Source: Paenibacillus methanolicus
GTDB taxonomy: Bacteria > Bacillota > Bacilli > Paenibacillales > Paenibacillaceae
Reading direction: 5' to 3'
DNA: 64,000 bases
NCBI RefSeq assembly: GCF_008124765.1
Contig: NZ_VNHS01000003.1
Location: 62,001-126,000, forward strand
Below the pieces are notes generated by a model. The model saw only the letters and a program-made list of their open reading frames with translations. It had not been told where the DNA came from and did no database searches. Positions 18,223 through 27,975 of this stretch are shown one piece after another; position 1 is the stretch's first letter; each line of letters starts with the position of its first letter. The position numbers were made by a program, and so were the translations under genes.

Positions 18223-19176
18223 CTAAAACACGCGGTAGTTGGCGAGTCGGTAGGCCAGCCAATACGACACGACGATGAGCACGGTGCCGACGACCGATTT
18301 GAACAGACCGACCGTGGTCGCGAAGCTCATTTTGCCATTGAGAATGCCGAGCCGGTAGACGAAGGTGTCGATAATATCCCCCTTCTCGTACACGAGCGGG
18401 TTGTACAGATTGAACACCTGATCGAAACCGGCGTTCAAAATGTTGCCGATCGAAAGCGTCAGCAGCACGATCGCGATCGGCAGCAGCGCGGGCAGCGTAA
18501 TGTGCAGCGTCTGCTTCAGCCGGTTCGCGCCGTCCACCTCGGCCGCCTCGTACAGCGCGGGGTTAATGCCCGCGAGCGAAGCCAAGAACACGATCGTGCC
18601 GAAGCCGAATTCCTTCCAGACGTCGCTGACGATCAGCGTCACCCGGAACCAATCGCCGTCGCCGAGGAAGAACACGGGCTGACCGCCCAGCGCCACCACT
18701 AGCTTGTTGACCATCCCGCCGTCCGGGGATAGAATATCGAGCAGAATGCCCCCCAGAATGACCCATGACAGGAAGTGAGGCAGATAGACGAGCGTCTGGG
18801 AGATCCGCTTGAACGCCATCGATCGCACCTCGTTCAGCAGCACCGCGAACAAGAACGGCGCGATCAGTCCTGCGACGATTTTGAAGAACGCGATGATCAG
18901 CGTGTTCCAGATCACTTGGTCGACGCCGGGATACTTGAACAGGAACCGGAAGTTGTCGAGGCCGACCCACTTGGATCCGCCAAGACCGAGCCATGGTTTG
19001 AAATCCTGAAACGCGATGACGAGGCCGCCCATCGGCACGTACTGAAACAGCAGCGTCAGCAGTACCGCCGGTACGAGCATCATATGCAGCGGCCAGTTCC
19101 GTTTCAGGTTCCATTTTCCTTTTGCGGCAGCTCGCTCGGCGCGCGGCTTCCCCGCTTCTAAAACCAATTCTTTCAA
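18223..19176 (-). CDS. Sugar ABC transporter permease, LplB type
   Basis: A 317-residue inner-membrane permease with the family stretch 'QYVPMGGLVIAFQDFKPW', a conserved EAA loop ('NPALYEAAEVDGANRLKQ') and six predicted helices. The start is TTG 19176 with GGAGG eight bases upstream. It is the first gene of a minus-strand unit with the LplC-type permease and the SLH-GH16 gene, and is divergent from the histidine kinase gene across 151 bp. Likely cargo is a beta-glucan oligosaccharide, inferred from the neighbouring GH16 enzymes. Confidence 0.93.
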   Translation of the reverse strand: MKELVLEAGKPRAERAAAKGKWNLKRNWPLHMMLVPAVLLTLLFQYVPMGGLVIAFQDFKPWLGLGGSKWVGLDNFRFLFKYPGVDQVIWNTLIIAFFKIVAGLIAPFLFAVLLNEVRSMAFKRISQTLVYLPHFLSWVILGGILLDILSPDGGMVNKLVVALGGQPVFFLGDGDWFRVTLIVSDVWKEFGFGTIVFLASLAGINPALYEAAEVDGANRLKQTLHITLPALLPIAIVLLTLSIGNILNAGFDQVFNLYNPLVYEKGDIIDTFVYRLGILNGKMSFATTVGLFKSVVGTVLIVVSYWLAYRLANYRVF

Positions 19177-19279
19177 TTTCGCATCCTCCGTTATTCGACG
19201 AATTTCTACTTTGCTAGGTCCGGCAGACCTTGTAATATAACGATTATAGCAATGGCCATTTGGGTTCTATATCCTAATA

Positions 19280-19289
19280 TTGCAAGAAC
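19280..19289 (+). promoter_or_regulatory. Shared TTGCAAGAAC motif, permease/kinase divergent region
   Basis: TTGCAAGAAC occurs here, and its exact reverse complement occurs at 24675-24684 upstream of the binding-protein gene of the same locus. Both sites are about 100-125 bp upstream of the transport genes. A binding site for the AraC-type response regulator at 21053 is an inference. Confidence 0.35.
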
Positions 19290-19327
19290 GGTATTGATAT
19301 TTTAACTAGATGAAGGAGGCCCGCGAT

Positions 19328-21040
19328 GTGCTGTCGCGCTTCAACGTTTTCACCAAAATCACGCTGCTGATCCTGCTCCTGCTCATCCCCGTCCTCACCT
19401 TGTACACCTATTCCAACCGGGAGAGCGTCAAAGTCATCGAGCACGAAATTCAGAGCGGCACGACGAATCGGCTCTCGTTCTTCGCCTCCCAGGTCGAAGC
19501 GACGATCTACCAGCTGTCGTTGTACGGCGTATCGATCGGGCAAGATTCCTCCATCCAGGAGTACCAGCGGCCCGATTTCGCCGAGCAGCCTTATGAACGG
19601 GTGAAGCTGAGCGTATCGATCCTGGAGAAAATGAATCTCTATAACGCCGCAAGCAAGTGGCATTCCGAGATCACGCTGTACTTTCCCCGCACCCGCCAGG
19701 TGCTGTCGACCGACTATTACGCGGCGCTGTCCTATGACGAGAAGCAGTTCGATGCGCCTTTCCCCCAAGCGTGGAACTACGAGGGCAACCGGTTCACGTG
19801 GCATGCCACGGATCCGGTGTCGGCGATGGCCAATCCCAAATCGGCAAGGCTTATTACCAAAATCAGCTTCCCGATCGAGCACGTAACAGCCCTGCTCGAC
19901 CAGAACAAAATCAACAACAGCGGCGATCCGTTCCTGTTCGATCCATCGCGCGGCACGATCCGCAACGGCTCGGCGAACGAAACGCGCATCGCGCTCTTAT
20001 CCGGCCAGTTGAAAGGGATGTCGCTAGCGGAGAACGGCGCCTTCCGCGCCGAGCTGGACGACACCGAATATTTCGTGTCGTATATCCGGTCGAAGAGCCT
20101 CGGATGGTACTATGTCGATTACGTGCCGATGCAGCAAATTTTGAGCCCCGTCACGAGCAGCCGGAACCTGTTCTATCTGTCGATCGCCGTACTGCTCGTC
20201 ATGAGCGTCGCCGTCGTTTTCGCGTTGTACCGCAGCGTGCAGCTGCCGCTCCTGCAGCTCGTCCGCGGGACGAAACGATTGTCCGCCGGCGACTTCTCCG
20301 TGCGGCTGCCGAACGCGGAGCGCAACGAATTCAGCGTGCTGTTCGGACGGTTCAACATTATGGCGCAGCGCATCCAGGAGCTGATCGAGAACGTCTACGA
20401 GGAGCAACTGCGGCGGCGCGAGGCGACCTTAAAGCAGCTTCAATCGCAGATCAACCCGCATTTCCTGTACAATTGCCTGTTCTACATCAAGAACATGGCG
20501 CGGATGAAGAACGAGCAAGCCGTCGTCGCGATGTCGCTCAATCTGGGCGAATATTACCGGTATATCACGAGAAGCGAGAATGATCTGGCCACCATTCGCG
20601 AGGAGGTGCGCATGGCGACCAACTACTTGAACATCCAAGCGCTTCGGCTGGAGCGAATGAGATTCGAGATCCGCATCCCCGATGCGATGCTTGAGGTGAC
20701 CGTGCCGCGGCTGACGCTGCAGCCGATCATCGAGAACGCCATCGTGCACGGCTTGGAGCCACAGGCCGAGGACGGCGAGATCCTCGTAAGCGGTTCATGC
20801 GAGGACGGGATTTACATGCTAACGGTGGAGGACAGCGGAGTCGGCATGACGGAAGAAGCCATGGCGGATTTGCAGCGGAAGTTGGAGAAGCCGCTGGACC
20901 AGAATATGGGGTGCGGAACGTGGAATGTCCATCAGCGCATGCTATTTCTCTTCGGCGAAGGCGCCGGGCTCCGTTATGCCCGATCGGCATCGGGCGGCGT
21001 CAGGGTAACGCTCTCATGGTTGGACAAAACAGACGAATAG
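19328..21040 (+). CDS. Sensor histidine kinase, YesM type
   Basis: A 570-residue membrane sensor. One helix lies near the N-terminus ('ITLLILLLLIPVLTLY'), followed by an external sensing region of about 240 residues, a second helix around 278-298 ('LFYLSIAVLLVMSVAVVF'), a HAMP domain, and a HisKA_7TM-type phosphoacceptor in 'QSQINPHFLYN' (His near 378). The ATPase domain has 'PIIENAIVHGLEP' and 'VEDSGVGM'. GTG 19328 is chosen because AAGGAGG lies eight bases before it; ATG 19310 sits upstream of that site. Its partner regulator begins 13 bp downstream. It likely senses a sugar, perhaps through the binding protein, as in related systems. Confidence 0.93.
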   Translation: MLSRFNVFTKITLLILLLLIPVLTLYTYSNRESVKVIEHEIQSGTTNRLSFFASQVEATIYQLSLYGVSIGQDSSIQEYQRPDFAEQPYERVKLSVSILEKMNLYNAASKWHSEITLYFPRTRQVLSTDYYAALSYDEKQFDAPFPQAWNYEGNRFTWHATDPVSAMANPKSARLITKISFPIEHVTALLDQNKINNSGDPFLFDPSRGTIRNGSANETRIALLSGQLKGMSLAENGAFRAELDDTEYFVSYIRSKSLGWYYVDYVPMQQILSPVTSSRNLFYLSIAVLLVMSVAVVFALYRSVQLPLLQLVRGTKRLSAGDFSVRLPNAERNEFSVLFGRFNIMAQRIQELIENVYEEQLRRREATLKQLQSQINPHFLYNCLFYIKNMARMKNEQAVVAMSLNLGEYYRYITRSENDLATIREEVRMATNYLNIQALRLERMRFEIRIPDAMLEVTVPRLTLQPIIENAIVHGLEPQAEDGEILVSGSCEDGIYMLTVEDSGVGMTEEAMADLQRKLEKPLDQNMGCGTWNVHQRMLFLFGEGAGLRYARSASGGVRVTLSWLDKTDE

Positions 21041-21052
21041 GCGGAGATGCAT

Positions 21053-22711
21053 ATGCTGCAAATATTATTGGTCGACGATGAGCGGTCGGTCGTCGAGACG
21101 CTGGCCGAGACGATTCCGTGGGCGGAATGCGGGATCGGCGCCGTGCACGAGGCGCTGTCCGGCGCGATGGCGCTGGAGGTGCTCGAGAACAATGCGATCG
21201 ACGTCGTCATAACGGATATCCGGATGCCGGGCATGTCGGGAATCGAGCTCATCACGCACATCCAGCGCCGTTGGCCGAATATCCGATCGATCCTGCTGTC
21301 GGGTTATGCGGACTTCGAATATGCCAAGCAGGCGATCGCGCAGCAGACGTTCGATTATTTGCTGAAGCCGGTCAGCGACGAAGATCTAATCGATTCGGTC
21401 ACGCGCGTCGTCGGCCAGATCCAGGCGAAATGGGAAGAAGCCGCGTCCGTGCAGAAGGCGCTGTACGCCTTGAACGAGAATTTGCCGCTGCTGCGCTCGA
21501 CGATGCTAAGCGAGCTTCTGGCCGGCAAAACCTACGCCGCTCCTGCTCTTGCGGACAAGCTGCAACTGCTCGATTTGCCCTACTCCGCCCAGGACGAGAT
21601 CAACCTGCTGCTCGTGCGCATGGAGGAGCGGTTCGCCGATCTGTCCGCCCGCGAACAGGCGCTTATGGAATACGCGATCTGCAACATCGTGAGCGAAGTG
21701 ATGCAGGACGAATTCCATATCTGGCCGACGCGGGATGCGCATGACTATATCGTCATCATTGTCAAAAGGAAAGCGGCGACCTCCGAAGGCGGAACAACGG
21801 ACGCCGCGACATCGCGCCCTCTCGTGGAGCGGTACGCCGCGCAAATCCAGACGAACGTGCACAATTACTTGAAGGGCGCCGTCTCCATTCTCGTCGGCGG
21901 CTGGGGCGTCTTCCCGGCCCAAGTACGCGACATCTACGACCAGGCTGTCCGCTCCATGCGCCAGAAGATGGGCCATGGCCAAGGGCTGTTCGTCATGATG
22001 CCGCAGGACGCGGAGCCGGCGGATGCCGCGGTGAACGCCGTATGGTCGCTGTACGAACCGCCGACGCTCCTGCATCTGCTGGAGGCCGGTAGGTTCGACG
22101 ACGTCGAGAGCAAGATCAGGCGGATCTTCGACGAGCTGCTGCAAGCGGACGAGCACTCCGATGTGCCGGAGCAGCTGATCGAAGCGTATCACGTGCTGGC
22201 CGGCGCCTTTGCCTACCTCATCCACAAGAACGGCAAGCAGCTGCGCGCCGTCCTGCCGGACGAGGCGTACCGGTATTTTCAAAGTCCCGCCTACTCGACC
22301 GCGGCGCAGCTGCTCGATTGGGCGCTGCGGACGCTGCACCGCATTCGCGAAGACGCCGATCGTGAGCTGCAGGACAACCACAGCACGATCGTCCGCAGCG
22401 TGCGCAGCTTCGTGGACCGCGAGCTAGCCCGCGACGTATCGCTGCCCGCGATTGCCGGCCATGTGCACCTGCACCCTGTTTATTTGTCCAAGGTGTATAA
22501 GACGGAGACCGGCGAAGCGCTAACGGAATACGTATACCGGCTGCGTATGGAGAAGGCGGCGTTCTATCTGCGGACGACGGCGTCGAAGGTGTTCGAGATC
22601 GCGGAACTCGTCGGCTACAACAATACCGCGTACTTCATTCGGGTGTTCAAGAAGTTTTTCGACGTGACGCCCCAGGAGTACCGCGACGGTCTGCACCAGC
22701 AGCAAGGATAA
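21053..22711 (+). CDS. AraC-type response regulator, YesN type
   Basis: A 552-residue regulator with an N-terminal receiver domain ('LLVDDE', phosphoacceptor Asp55 in 'VVITDIRMPG', 'YLLKPVSDE'), a long middle region of about 300 residues, and a C-terminal AraC helix-turn-helix ('IAGHVHLHPVYLSKVYKTETG', 'VGYNNTAYFIRVFKKFFDVTPQEYR', split here by residues not shown). ATG 21053 is preferred over ATG 21047 because GGAG lies six bases upstream. It works with the kinase encoded before it and probably activates the flanking permease operon and binding-protein gene. Confidence 0.93.
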   Translation: MLQILLVDDERSVVETLAETIPWAECGIGAVHEALSGAMALEVLENNAIDVVITDIRMPGMSGIELITHIQRRWPNIRSILLSGYADFEYAKQAIAQQTFDYLLKPVSDEDLIDSVTRVVGQIQAKWEEAASVQKALYALNENLPLLRSTMLSELLAGKTYAAPALADKLQLLDLPYSAQDEINLLLVRMEERFADLSAREQALMEYAICNIVSEVMQDEFHIWPTRDAHDYIVIIVKRKAATSEGGTTDAATSRPLVERYAAQIQTNVHNYLKGAVSILVGGWGVFPAQVRDIYDQAVRSMRQKMGHGQGLFVMMPQDAEPADAAVNAVWSLYEPPTLLHLLEAGRFDDVESKIRRIFDELLQADEHSDVPEQLIEAYHVLAGAFAYLIHKNGKQLRAVLPDEAYRYFQSPAYSTAAQLLDWALRTLHRIREDADRELQDNHSTIVRSVRSFVDRELARDVSLPAIAGHVHLHPVYLSKVYKTETGEALTEYVYRLRMEKAAFYLRTTASKVFEIAELVGYNNTAYFIRVFKKFFDVTPQEYRDGLHQQQG

Positions 22712-22724
22712 CGAAAAACAGCGC

Positions 22725-22765
22725 AAAAAGCGCCGCGGGTTAACATTGCCCCGTGGCGCTTTTTT
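22725..22765. terminator. Bidirectional terminator between regulator and binding-protein genes
   Basis: AAAAAGCGCCGCGGG at 22725-22739 pairs with CCCCGTGGCGCTTTTTT around 22749-22765. A-run and T-run flank the stem, so it can end both convergent genes. Confidence 0.85.
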
Positions 22766-22832
22766 GCGCTGAATTCGCGGCTGCAGCTAGCTCCTCTGCC
22801 CCGTCGCTATTCGCCGCATGCCGCTTCTGCCT

Positions 22833-24551
22833 TTATTGCCCGCCGCTGACGGACTGGTACCACTCGTTGACTTCCCGCGTGATCTGATCGCCGCCGGACG
22901 CTTTCCACTTCTCGACGAAGGCGTCGAACGAATCGATCGGCGCTTTGCCATAGATGATTTGCGAGAACGTGTCCTTCTCCATCTTCGCGAGAATATCGTT
23001 GTTCATCTGCATCGTCGCCGTCGGCGCGCCGGTGAACAGCTGCTGCATCGTGATGTCCTTCTGCTCGAGCACGATCTTCGCCGCGTCCAACATCGTCTGC
23101 GGCGTGCTGAGTTTCAGCTTCTTCTCGAACGGCGTCGCCGCCTCGCCTCCGTCCGCCAGCTTCGCCAGCGTCGCCATGTTCAAGCCCGGAATGCGCGCGC
23201 CGTCGAACGTGATCGTATATTTCTCCGGCGCGAACCCGCCGGTGTGGGCCGCGTCGGTCGTCGGCTTGCCGTCGACCATGACCCAGTCGTAGCCTTCCGC
23301 CAAGCCGTACTCGAACTCGCCGCCGATCGGCGGGTTGGCGAACTGATCGAACAGGTAATTTTGGTACGTAAAGAATGCTTCCGGATGCGCCATGTCCTTA
23401 TTGATCAGCACGACGCCGTTCGCGTTGGAAGTGCCGTGGCGGCCGGCTTGTCCGTTCGGACCGGACGGTACCGGGTACGCCTTGTATTGCGCGTCCTTGT
23501 TGTTCTTCTTCACGTCTTCGAGCGGCCAAGCCGGCATCCAATGCGGACCGACGACGATGCCCGCCTTGCCGGCCGTGAAGTCCTCCGCCGCCTTCGTCTC
23601 GTCGTACAGCCCCGCCTCGGTCGGCAGATAGCCTTTGCCCATCCAATCCTGCAGCGTCGCAAGCGCCTGCTTCGCGCCCGGCGTCACGGAGCCGTACTCC
23701 AGCTTGCCGTCCGCGCTTAAGTTCCATTGATTCGACATCGTGCCGAACGCGCCGAAGATCCAGCCGGCATCGGACATCCACGTGTTGATCCAGTTCTTGA
23801 AGCCGATCGCGAGGCCGTAGGTATCCTTCTTGCCGTTGCCGTCCGGATCTTGGTTCGCGAACGCGTCCATAACCTTCTCGAGGTCGTCCAGCGTCTTCGG
23901 CGCGGACAAGCCCAGCTTCTTCATCCAGTCCTCGCGAATCCACATGACCGGATCGCCGTTGTACGCGTAATCGAGAATCGGTATGCCGATCCGCTTGCCG
24001 TCTTGCATATACGGATACCATACCGAAGGATCCTCGTCCATCGCCTTCTTCCACGTCTCGCTCGCATACTTATCGAACAATTCGCCCGCATCGACGAAGC
24101 GGCCGGAATCGATCAGCTCCCGGACGAGGTTGAAGTCGCCGCGATACGAGATAATATCCGGCATGGGCTCGTTCGTCGCCAGCGACAACCGAAGTTTCGT
24201 CTCGAACGCGTTGTTCGTCGACGGCGAAATCCATTGATTTTTCAGCTCGATGCCAAGCTTCTCGCTCGCCCACTTCGCATGCACGTTGTTGTCCTGGTTC
24301 TCTCCGTCCTTGAACTTCACGTCCGGCCCCCACGGGCGAAGATACGTGATCGTGATCGGCGGATCGTATTTGCCGTCTTTCATCCCCGCTCCGGCTACCG
24401 CGTTCTCCGTCGCCGCGTTCGCCGGCTGCTCGTTCGCGCCCGCATTCGCGTCGTCCGCCGCATTGTTGCCGCAGCCGCTCGCGATCGCGGACAACGAGAC
24501 GATGCCGGTCAGCAGCATCGCGCCCAGGCGCTTCTTGTTCCTTGTGTCCAA
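22833..24551 (-). CDS. Extracellular solute-binding lipoprotein of the beta-glucan locus transporter
   Basis: A 572-residue lipoprotein. The signal peptide ends at the lipobox IASGC with Cys27. The mature protein has features of large LplA-type binding proteins: 'QDPDGNGKKDTYGLAIG', 'WIREDWMKKLGL' and 'KAGIVVGPHWMPAWP'. The start is TTG 24551, eight bases after GGGGG; an upstream ATG at 24584 has no ribosome site. It is separated from its likely permeases (17269-19176) by the two-component genes. Cargo is inferred to be a beta-glucan oligosaccharide because GH16 genes lie on both sides. Confidence 0.9.
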   Translation of the reverse strand: MDTRNKKRLGAMLLTGIVSLSAIASGCGNNAADDANAGANEQPANAATENAVAGAGMKDGKYDPPITITYLRPWGPDVKFKDGENQDNNVHAKWASEKLGIELKNQWISPSTNNAFETKLRLSLATNEPMPDIISYRGDFNLVRELIDSGRFVDAGELFDKYASETWKKAMDEDPSVWYPYMQDGKRIGIPILDYAYNGDPVMWIREDWMKKLGLSAPKTLDDLEKVMDAFANQDPDGNGKKDTYGLAIGFKNWINTWMSDAGWIFGAFGTMSNQWNLSADGKLEYGSVTPGAKQALATLQDWMGKGYLPTEAGLYDETKAAEDFTAGKAGIVVGPHWMPAWPLEDVKKNNKDAQYKAYPVPSGPNGQAGRHGTSNANGVVLINKDMAHPEAFFTYQNYLFDQFANPPIGGEFEYGLAEGYDWVMVDGKPTTDAAHTGGFAPEKYTITFDGARIPGLNMATLAKLADGGEAATPFEKKLKLSTPQTMLDAAKIVLEQKDITMQQLFTGAPTATMQMNNDILAKMEKDTFSQIIYGKAPIDSFDAFVEKWKASGGDQITREVNEWYQSVSGGQ

Positions 24552-24628
24552 CGTTGTTTCCCCCAATTCGTAGGTTGTGTACAAAGCTTATCGTAAAGAA
24601 ACCGCGTTCGGCGCGCCTATACTAAGAT

Positions 24629-24662
24629 TGCAACATCGATTGCACTTCTTTAGGATGTTGCA
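24629..24662. promoter_or_regulatory. Inverted repeat upstream of the binding-protein gene
   Basis: TGCAACATC at 24629-24637 and GATGTTGCA at 24654-24662 form a perfect 9-bp inverted repeat with a 16-base spacer, 78 bp upstream of the start codon. Candidate operator; no regulator is assigned. Confidence 0.4.
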
Positions 24663-24674
24663 TATTGAATAGTA

Positions 24675-24684
24675 GTTCTTGCAA
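24675..24684 (-). promoter_or_regulatory. Shared TTGCAAGAAC motif, binding-protein promoter region
   Basis: Reverse complement of the motif at 19280-19289. Read toward the binding-protein gene it is TTGCAAGAAC, 124 bp before the start. A shorter TTGCAAG also lies at 25681-25687 upstream of the lichenase gene. Confidence 0.35.
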
Positions 24685-24758
24685 AAGTGGCATCTTCCTC
24701 TCGCAATGGCCGCGCATCTCGCTATTCTCCGGTACGAAGAGGGCAAAACCGTCAATAA

Positions 24759-24779
24759 GCAGCCCTTCGGGAGGGCTGC
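24759..24779 (-). terminator. Terminator after the lichenase gene
   Basis: GCAGCCCT at 24759-24766 pairs with AGGGCTGC at 24772-24779. On the minus strand the stem is followed by TTATTG. Confidence 0.6.
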
Positions 24780-24819
24780 CTAAGACTCGTTGTTCATGCC
24801 GCGACGATGGCCGCTTCGC

Positions 24820-25533
24820 CTAATTGCTCGTATACTTCACCCAATCATACTCGGCGTACAGCGGATTCGCCCCGTTATACGCGCCAAGCCAGCTGTCCAC
24901 GCCCGTTCCGTTCCAGATGTTCATCATGATTTTACCCGGGTGGCTCGGAATGTTGGTCGTCGCCGTATGCTTCAGAACGCCGTCGACATACCACTTGATA
25001 TACCCGGGCTGCCAGTCGAATGCGTACGTATGGAAGCCGGCAGCCGCATCAAAGCCGAGGTCCACCAGCTTCTCGTGTCCGCCGACGCCGTTGGTGAAGT
25101 AATTGAATTGCACCTTGGTCGTGTCCTTGCCCAGGAATTCAATGTCGATCTCGTCCCAAACCGAGCCTTCGCTGGGACCCGTGTATGTGAAGAAAGACGA
25201 GACGATGCCTACGTTCTTCGCCGGTTTCATGCTCACCTCGTAGAGACCGTAGCCCTGCTTGAACGTCGAACGATATTCGCCGCAGTCGAACTTGTTGTAC
25301 GTGGAGCTCGTCAATCCGAGTCGAAGCTTGCCGTCGGCCGTGAAGCCGGCGTTGTTCGCCCGCCACGTGCAGTTGAACATCCCGCCGTTCGAATAACCGT
25401 CCGCCTTCTGCCACGTAGCGGAATTGAAATACGTCAGCGGCTCCCAGAATACGGACGCGCCATAAGCGTTCGTGACAAGCATGACGGACGCGATGACTGT
25501 CGCGATCGAGGTAAGCCAAGTTTTCTTCTTCAT
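24820..25533 (-). CDS. bglS: Secreted endo-beta-1,3-1,4-glucanase (lichenase), GH16
   Basis: A 237-residue secreted enzyme with a cleavable signal peptide ([25 protein letters not shown]) and a single GH16 domain. The catalytic motif '[11 protein letters not shown]' and '[11 protein letters not shown]', '[14 protein letters not shown]' and '[16 protein letters not shown]' match Bacillus lichenases (BglS/LicA) in order and length, so hydrolysis of mixed-linkage beta-glucan is the expected reaction. ATG 25533 is preferred because GGAGG lies seven bases upstream; a second ATG at 25536 is too close to it. Its products could feed the transporter next door. Confidence 0.95.
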   Translation of the reverse strand: MKKKTWLTSIATVIASVMLVTNAYGASVFWEPLTYFNSATWQKADGYSNGGMFNCTWRANNAGFTADGKLRLGLTSSTYNKFDCGEYRSTFKQGYGLYEVSMKPAKNVGIVSSFFTYTGPSEGSVWDEIDIEFLGKDTTKVQFNYFTNGVGGHEKLVDLGFDAAAGFHTYAFDWQPGYIKWYVDGVLKHTATTNIPSHPGKIMMNIWNGTGVDSWLGAYNGANPLYAEYDWVKYTSN

Positions 25534-25768
25534 CATTACACCTCCGCATCCATTCGCCTGGAATATGAACATACGCACGCAATCTGTTACTTTCACACCC
25601 TCCTCCCCCTCATAATAAAGCGTTTTCATTTCCGGCGATTTCATTGTAGCGCCTGCCGGCCAGGACATGATATAGCAACCTTGCAAGATGAGATAGCAAT
25701 ATCTAAAGCGGATTGGTTTGCGTTCACAATCCGAAGATTGGGAAGGCAGCATTCCGCTAACGCAAAAA
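25534..25768. other. Upstream region of the lichenase gene
   Basis: No gene seen. It holds the lichenase leader, a TTGCAAG heptamer at 25681-25687 resembling the motif at 19280, and AT-rich stretches suited to a promoter, without a clear -35/-10 pair. Confidence 0.4.
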
Positions 25769-25800
25769 CGCGTCTTCTCGGGAATTATCGAGAAGACGCG
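25769..25800 (-). terminator. Terminator after the GH127 gene
   Basis: CGCGTCTTCTCG at 25769-25780 pairs with CGAGAAGACGCG at 25789-25800, a perfect 12-bp stem followed on the minus strand by TTTTTGCG. Confidence 0.85.
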
Positions 25801-25865
25801 CCTCTGTCGCACAGCTCTATTCGCGTAGATCGCAAGACCGGCGCGGCGTCGAACCTGCTTGCTTG

Positions 25866-27839
25866 CTACTCCTTCATCCGGAACCACACGCTCATCTCGC
25901 CGGCGCCCCGGTTGCCCCACGCGCTGTACGGCACCCATTGCAGCGCGACGGGCTCCGCCTTCCGGCTGAACGGACGATACAGCTCGCCGCTCCAATCCGC
26001 TTGATCGTCGCGGAAACCCTCGCCCTTCAGCACGACCGTCCCGCCGAGGACGTCCGGCTCCAACACCGCCTCAAGCTTCGCATCCGGCTTCACGGCGATC
26101 GCGGACAGGTGGCTGCCGTTATCCGTCTCCTCCAGACAATAGACGAGCGGGCCGCGCGTCATCGCCGCCTTGCCGGCATTGGCCCGGACGCTCGGATTCG
26201 CTTCGACCATGCGCGCTTCCATCGGCAGCGCAAGCTCGATCGCATCCCCATCCCCCCACGTCCGCGAGACGTAGAGATAGCCCTTCCGCACGTCGTCGTC
26301 GCTCGGTTGCAGCGTCTGTCCGTTCACCTTGACTTCGAAGCCGTCCGCCCAGGACGGAATGCGCAGCGCGATCGCGAAAGTCCTTGGCTCTCCGAGCGCT
26401 ACGGTTAACCGGACGGCCCCGTTCCACGGATAATCCGTCTCCTGCTTCAGCTTGACCTTTGCTTCGCCCGGCAGCGCCGCTTCGGCTTCGCTGCCGATAT
26501 AGAGATGCGTATAGATCGTCTGATCGTCCGTCGTATAGATATATTCGCCGAGCGAGGACAGCAGCCGCGAGACGTTCGGCGGGCAGCAGGCGCAGCCGAA
26601 CCACTTCTGCCGAACGGGCTTCACGTGATGGCGGCCGGGATTCTTCTCGCTCGCTTCCGGCCACACCTCAAGCGGGTTCACGTAGAAGAAATGTTTGCCG
26701 TCCCGCTGCATGCTGCCGGCGACGTTGTTGTACAGCGCCCGCTCCAGCACGTCGGCATAAGCGGCGTCGGCTTCGATCTGCAGCATCCGGTGCGCGAAGA
26801 AGATGAGCCCGATCGAGGCGCACGTCTCCGCATAGACCGTGTCGTTCGGCAAATCGTAATCGAACGAGAACGCTTCCCCGTGGTGGGTGGATCCGATGCC
26901 GCCCGTAATGTACATTTGCTTGTCGACCATGTTGCGCCACAGTTTGCGGCATGCCTCAAGCAAACTTTCGTCGCCCGTAAGCGCTGCCAAATCCGCCATG
27001 GCCGTATACATATATACCGCGCGGACCGAGTGGCCGACCGCGACGTCCTGCTCGCGCACCGGTTTATGCGCCTGATTGTACGCCGGGTCCGGCTTGCGCG
27101 TGACGCCCGCCTGCCAGTGCGACGTTCGGCCCCGCTTCTCCCATTCCGCCAACAAGAAATTCGGCTCTTGTCCGCGCTCGTTAATGAAGAAGGCGGCCAG
27201 CTTCGCATACTTCTCTTCGCCGGTCGTCTTGTACAGCTTCACGAGCGCGAGCTCGATCTCCTGATGACCGTCGTACCCGCGAAGTTTGCCCGGCTCCGGA
27301 CCGAATACGGTATCGATATAATCGGCGAACCGGCACATTGCATCCAGCAGCTTGCGCTTGCCCGTCGCTTCATAGTAAGCAACGGCGGCTTCGATCATAT
27401 GCCCCGCACAGTACAGCTCGTGGCAATCGAACAAATTCGTCCATCTTTGCTCCGGCGCTTTAATCGTAAAGTACGTGTTCAAATAGCCGTCCGGCCGCTG
27501 CGCATCCGCGATCAGATCGATCGCGCCGTCGGCGATCGCCTCAAGCTCCGGATCGGGTTGGACGCTCAAGCTGTAGCCCACGGCTTCCAGCCATTTCGCC
27601 AGATCGGAATCCTGAAAGACGAAACCGCCGAATTCTCCCTCCTCATGTCCGGCCGCAATGCGGAAATTGCGGATCGCGTAGCTTGGCTCCGCATCCGAAA
27701 CGCGGTCGTTCAGCGCTTCCCACTGATACGGAATGACCGTGTCCCGGACAAGTCGAGTATAGACGGACCAATAATCGTCCTCGATTTTAACCTGCTTGAA
27801 CGAAATGGGCCGGCTTGCGTGCAAATTCGTTTGAATCAT
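25866..27839 (-). CDS. GH127 beta-L-arabinofuranosidase-type enzyme
   Basis: A 657-residue cytoplasmic glycoside hydrolase (no signal peptide). The family's metal/cysteine site is visible: 'YAETCASIG' puts Glu338 and Cys340, and '[10 protein letters not shown]' puts Cys416, Cys418 and Cys419, within one residue of the known zinc-site residues of Bifidobacterium HypBA1 (Glu338, Cys340, Cys417, Cys418). Other conserved blocks are 'DGYLNTYF' and '[13 protein letters not shown]'. Expected reaction: removal of beta-L-arabinofuranose from plant or glycoprotein glycans. I prefer ATG 27839, which has GGAGG 11 bases upstream and gives the family numbering; ATG 27887 would add 16 residues. Divergent from an AraC regulator gene. 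Confidence 0.9.
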   Translation of the reverse strand: MIQTNLHASRPISFKQVKIEDDYWSVYTRLVRDTVIPYQWEALNDRVSDAEPSYAIRNFRIAAGHEEGEFGGFVFQDSDLAKWLEAVGYSLSVQPDPELEAIADGAIDLIADAQRPDGYLNTYFTIKAPEQRWTNLFDCHELYCAGHMIEAAVAYYEATGKRKLLDAMCRFADYIDTVFGPEPGKLRGYDGHQEIELALVKLYKTTGEEKYAKLAAFFINERGQEPNFLLAEWEKRGRTSHWQAGVTRKPDPAYNQAHKPVREQDVAVGHSVRAVYMYTAMADLAALTGDESLLEACRKLWRNMVDKQMYITGGIGSTHHGEAFSFDYDLPNDTVYAETCASIGLIFFAHRMLQIEADAAYADVLERALYNNVAGSMQRDGKHFFYVNPLEVWPEASEKNPGRHHVKPVRQKWFGCACCPPNVSRLLSSLGEYIYTTDDQTIYTHLYIGSEAEAALPGEAKVKLKQETDYPWNGAVRLTVALGEPRTFAIALRIPSWADGFEVKVNGQTLQPSDDDVRKGYLYVSRTWGDGDAIELALPMEARMVEANPSVRANAGKAAMTRGPLVYCLEETDNGSHLSAIAVKPDAKLEAVLEPDVLGGTVVLKGEGFRDDQADWSGELYRPFSRKAEPVALQWVPYSAWGNRGAGEMSVWFRMKE

Positions 27840-27975
27840 CCGGGAATCATCCTCCGCCTTCAAATTTTCATCCTTCTCAGAAGCCATTCTATCGCTTATA
27901 GTAAGGACGAACTACGTAGAAACTAACCTTGTTTTTTCAAAATATGAACCTCAGGCAAAAAGGAGATCGGGGCCT

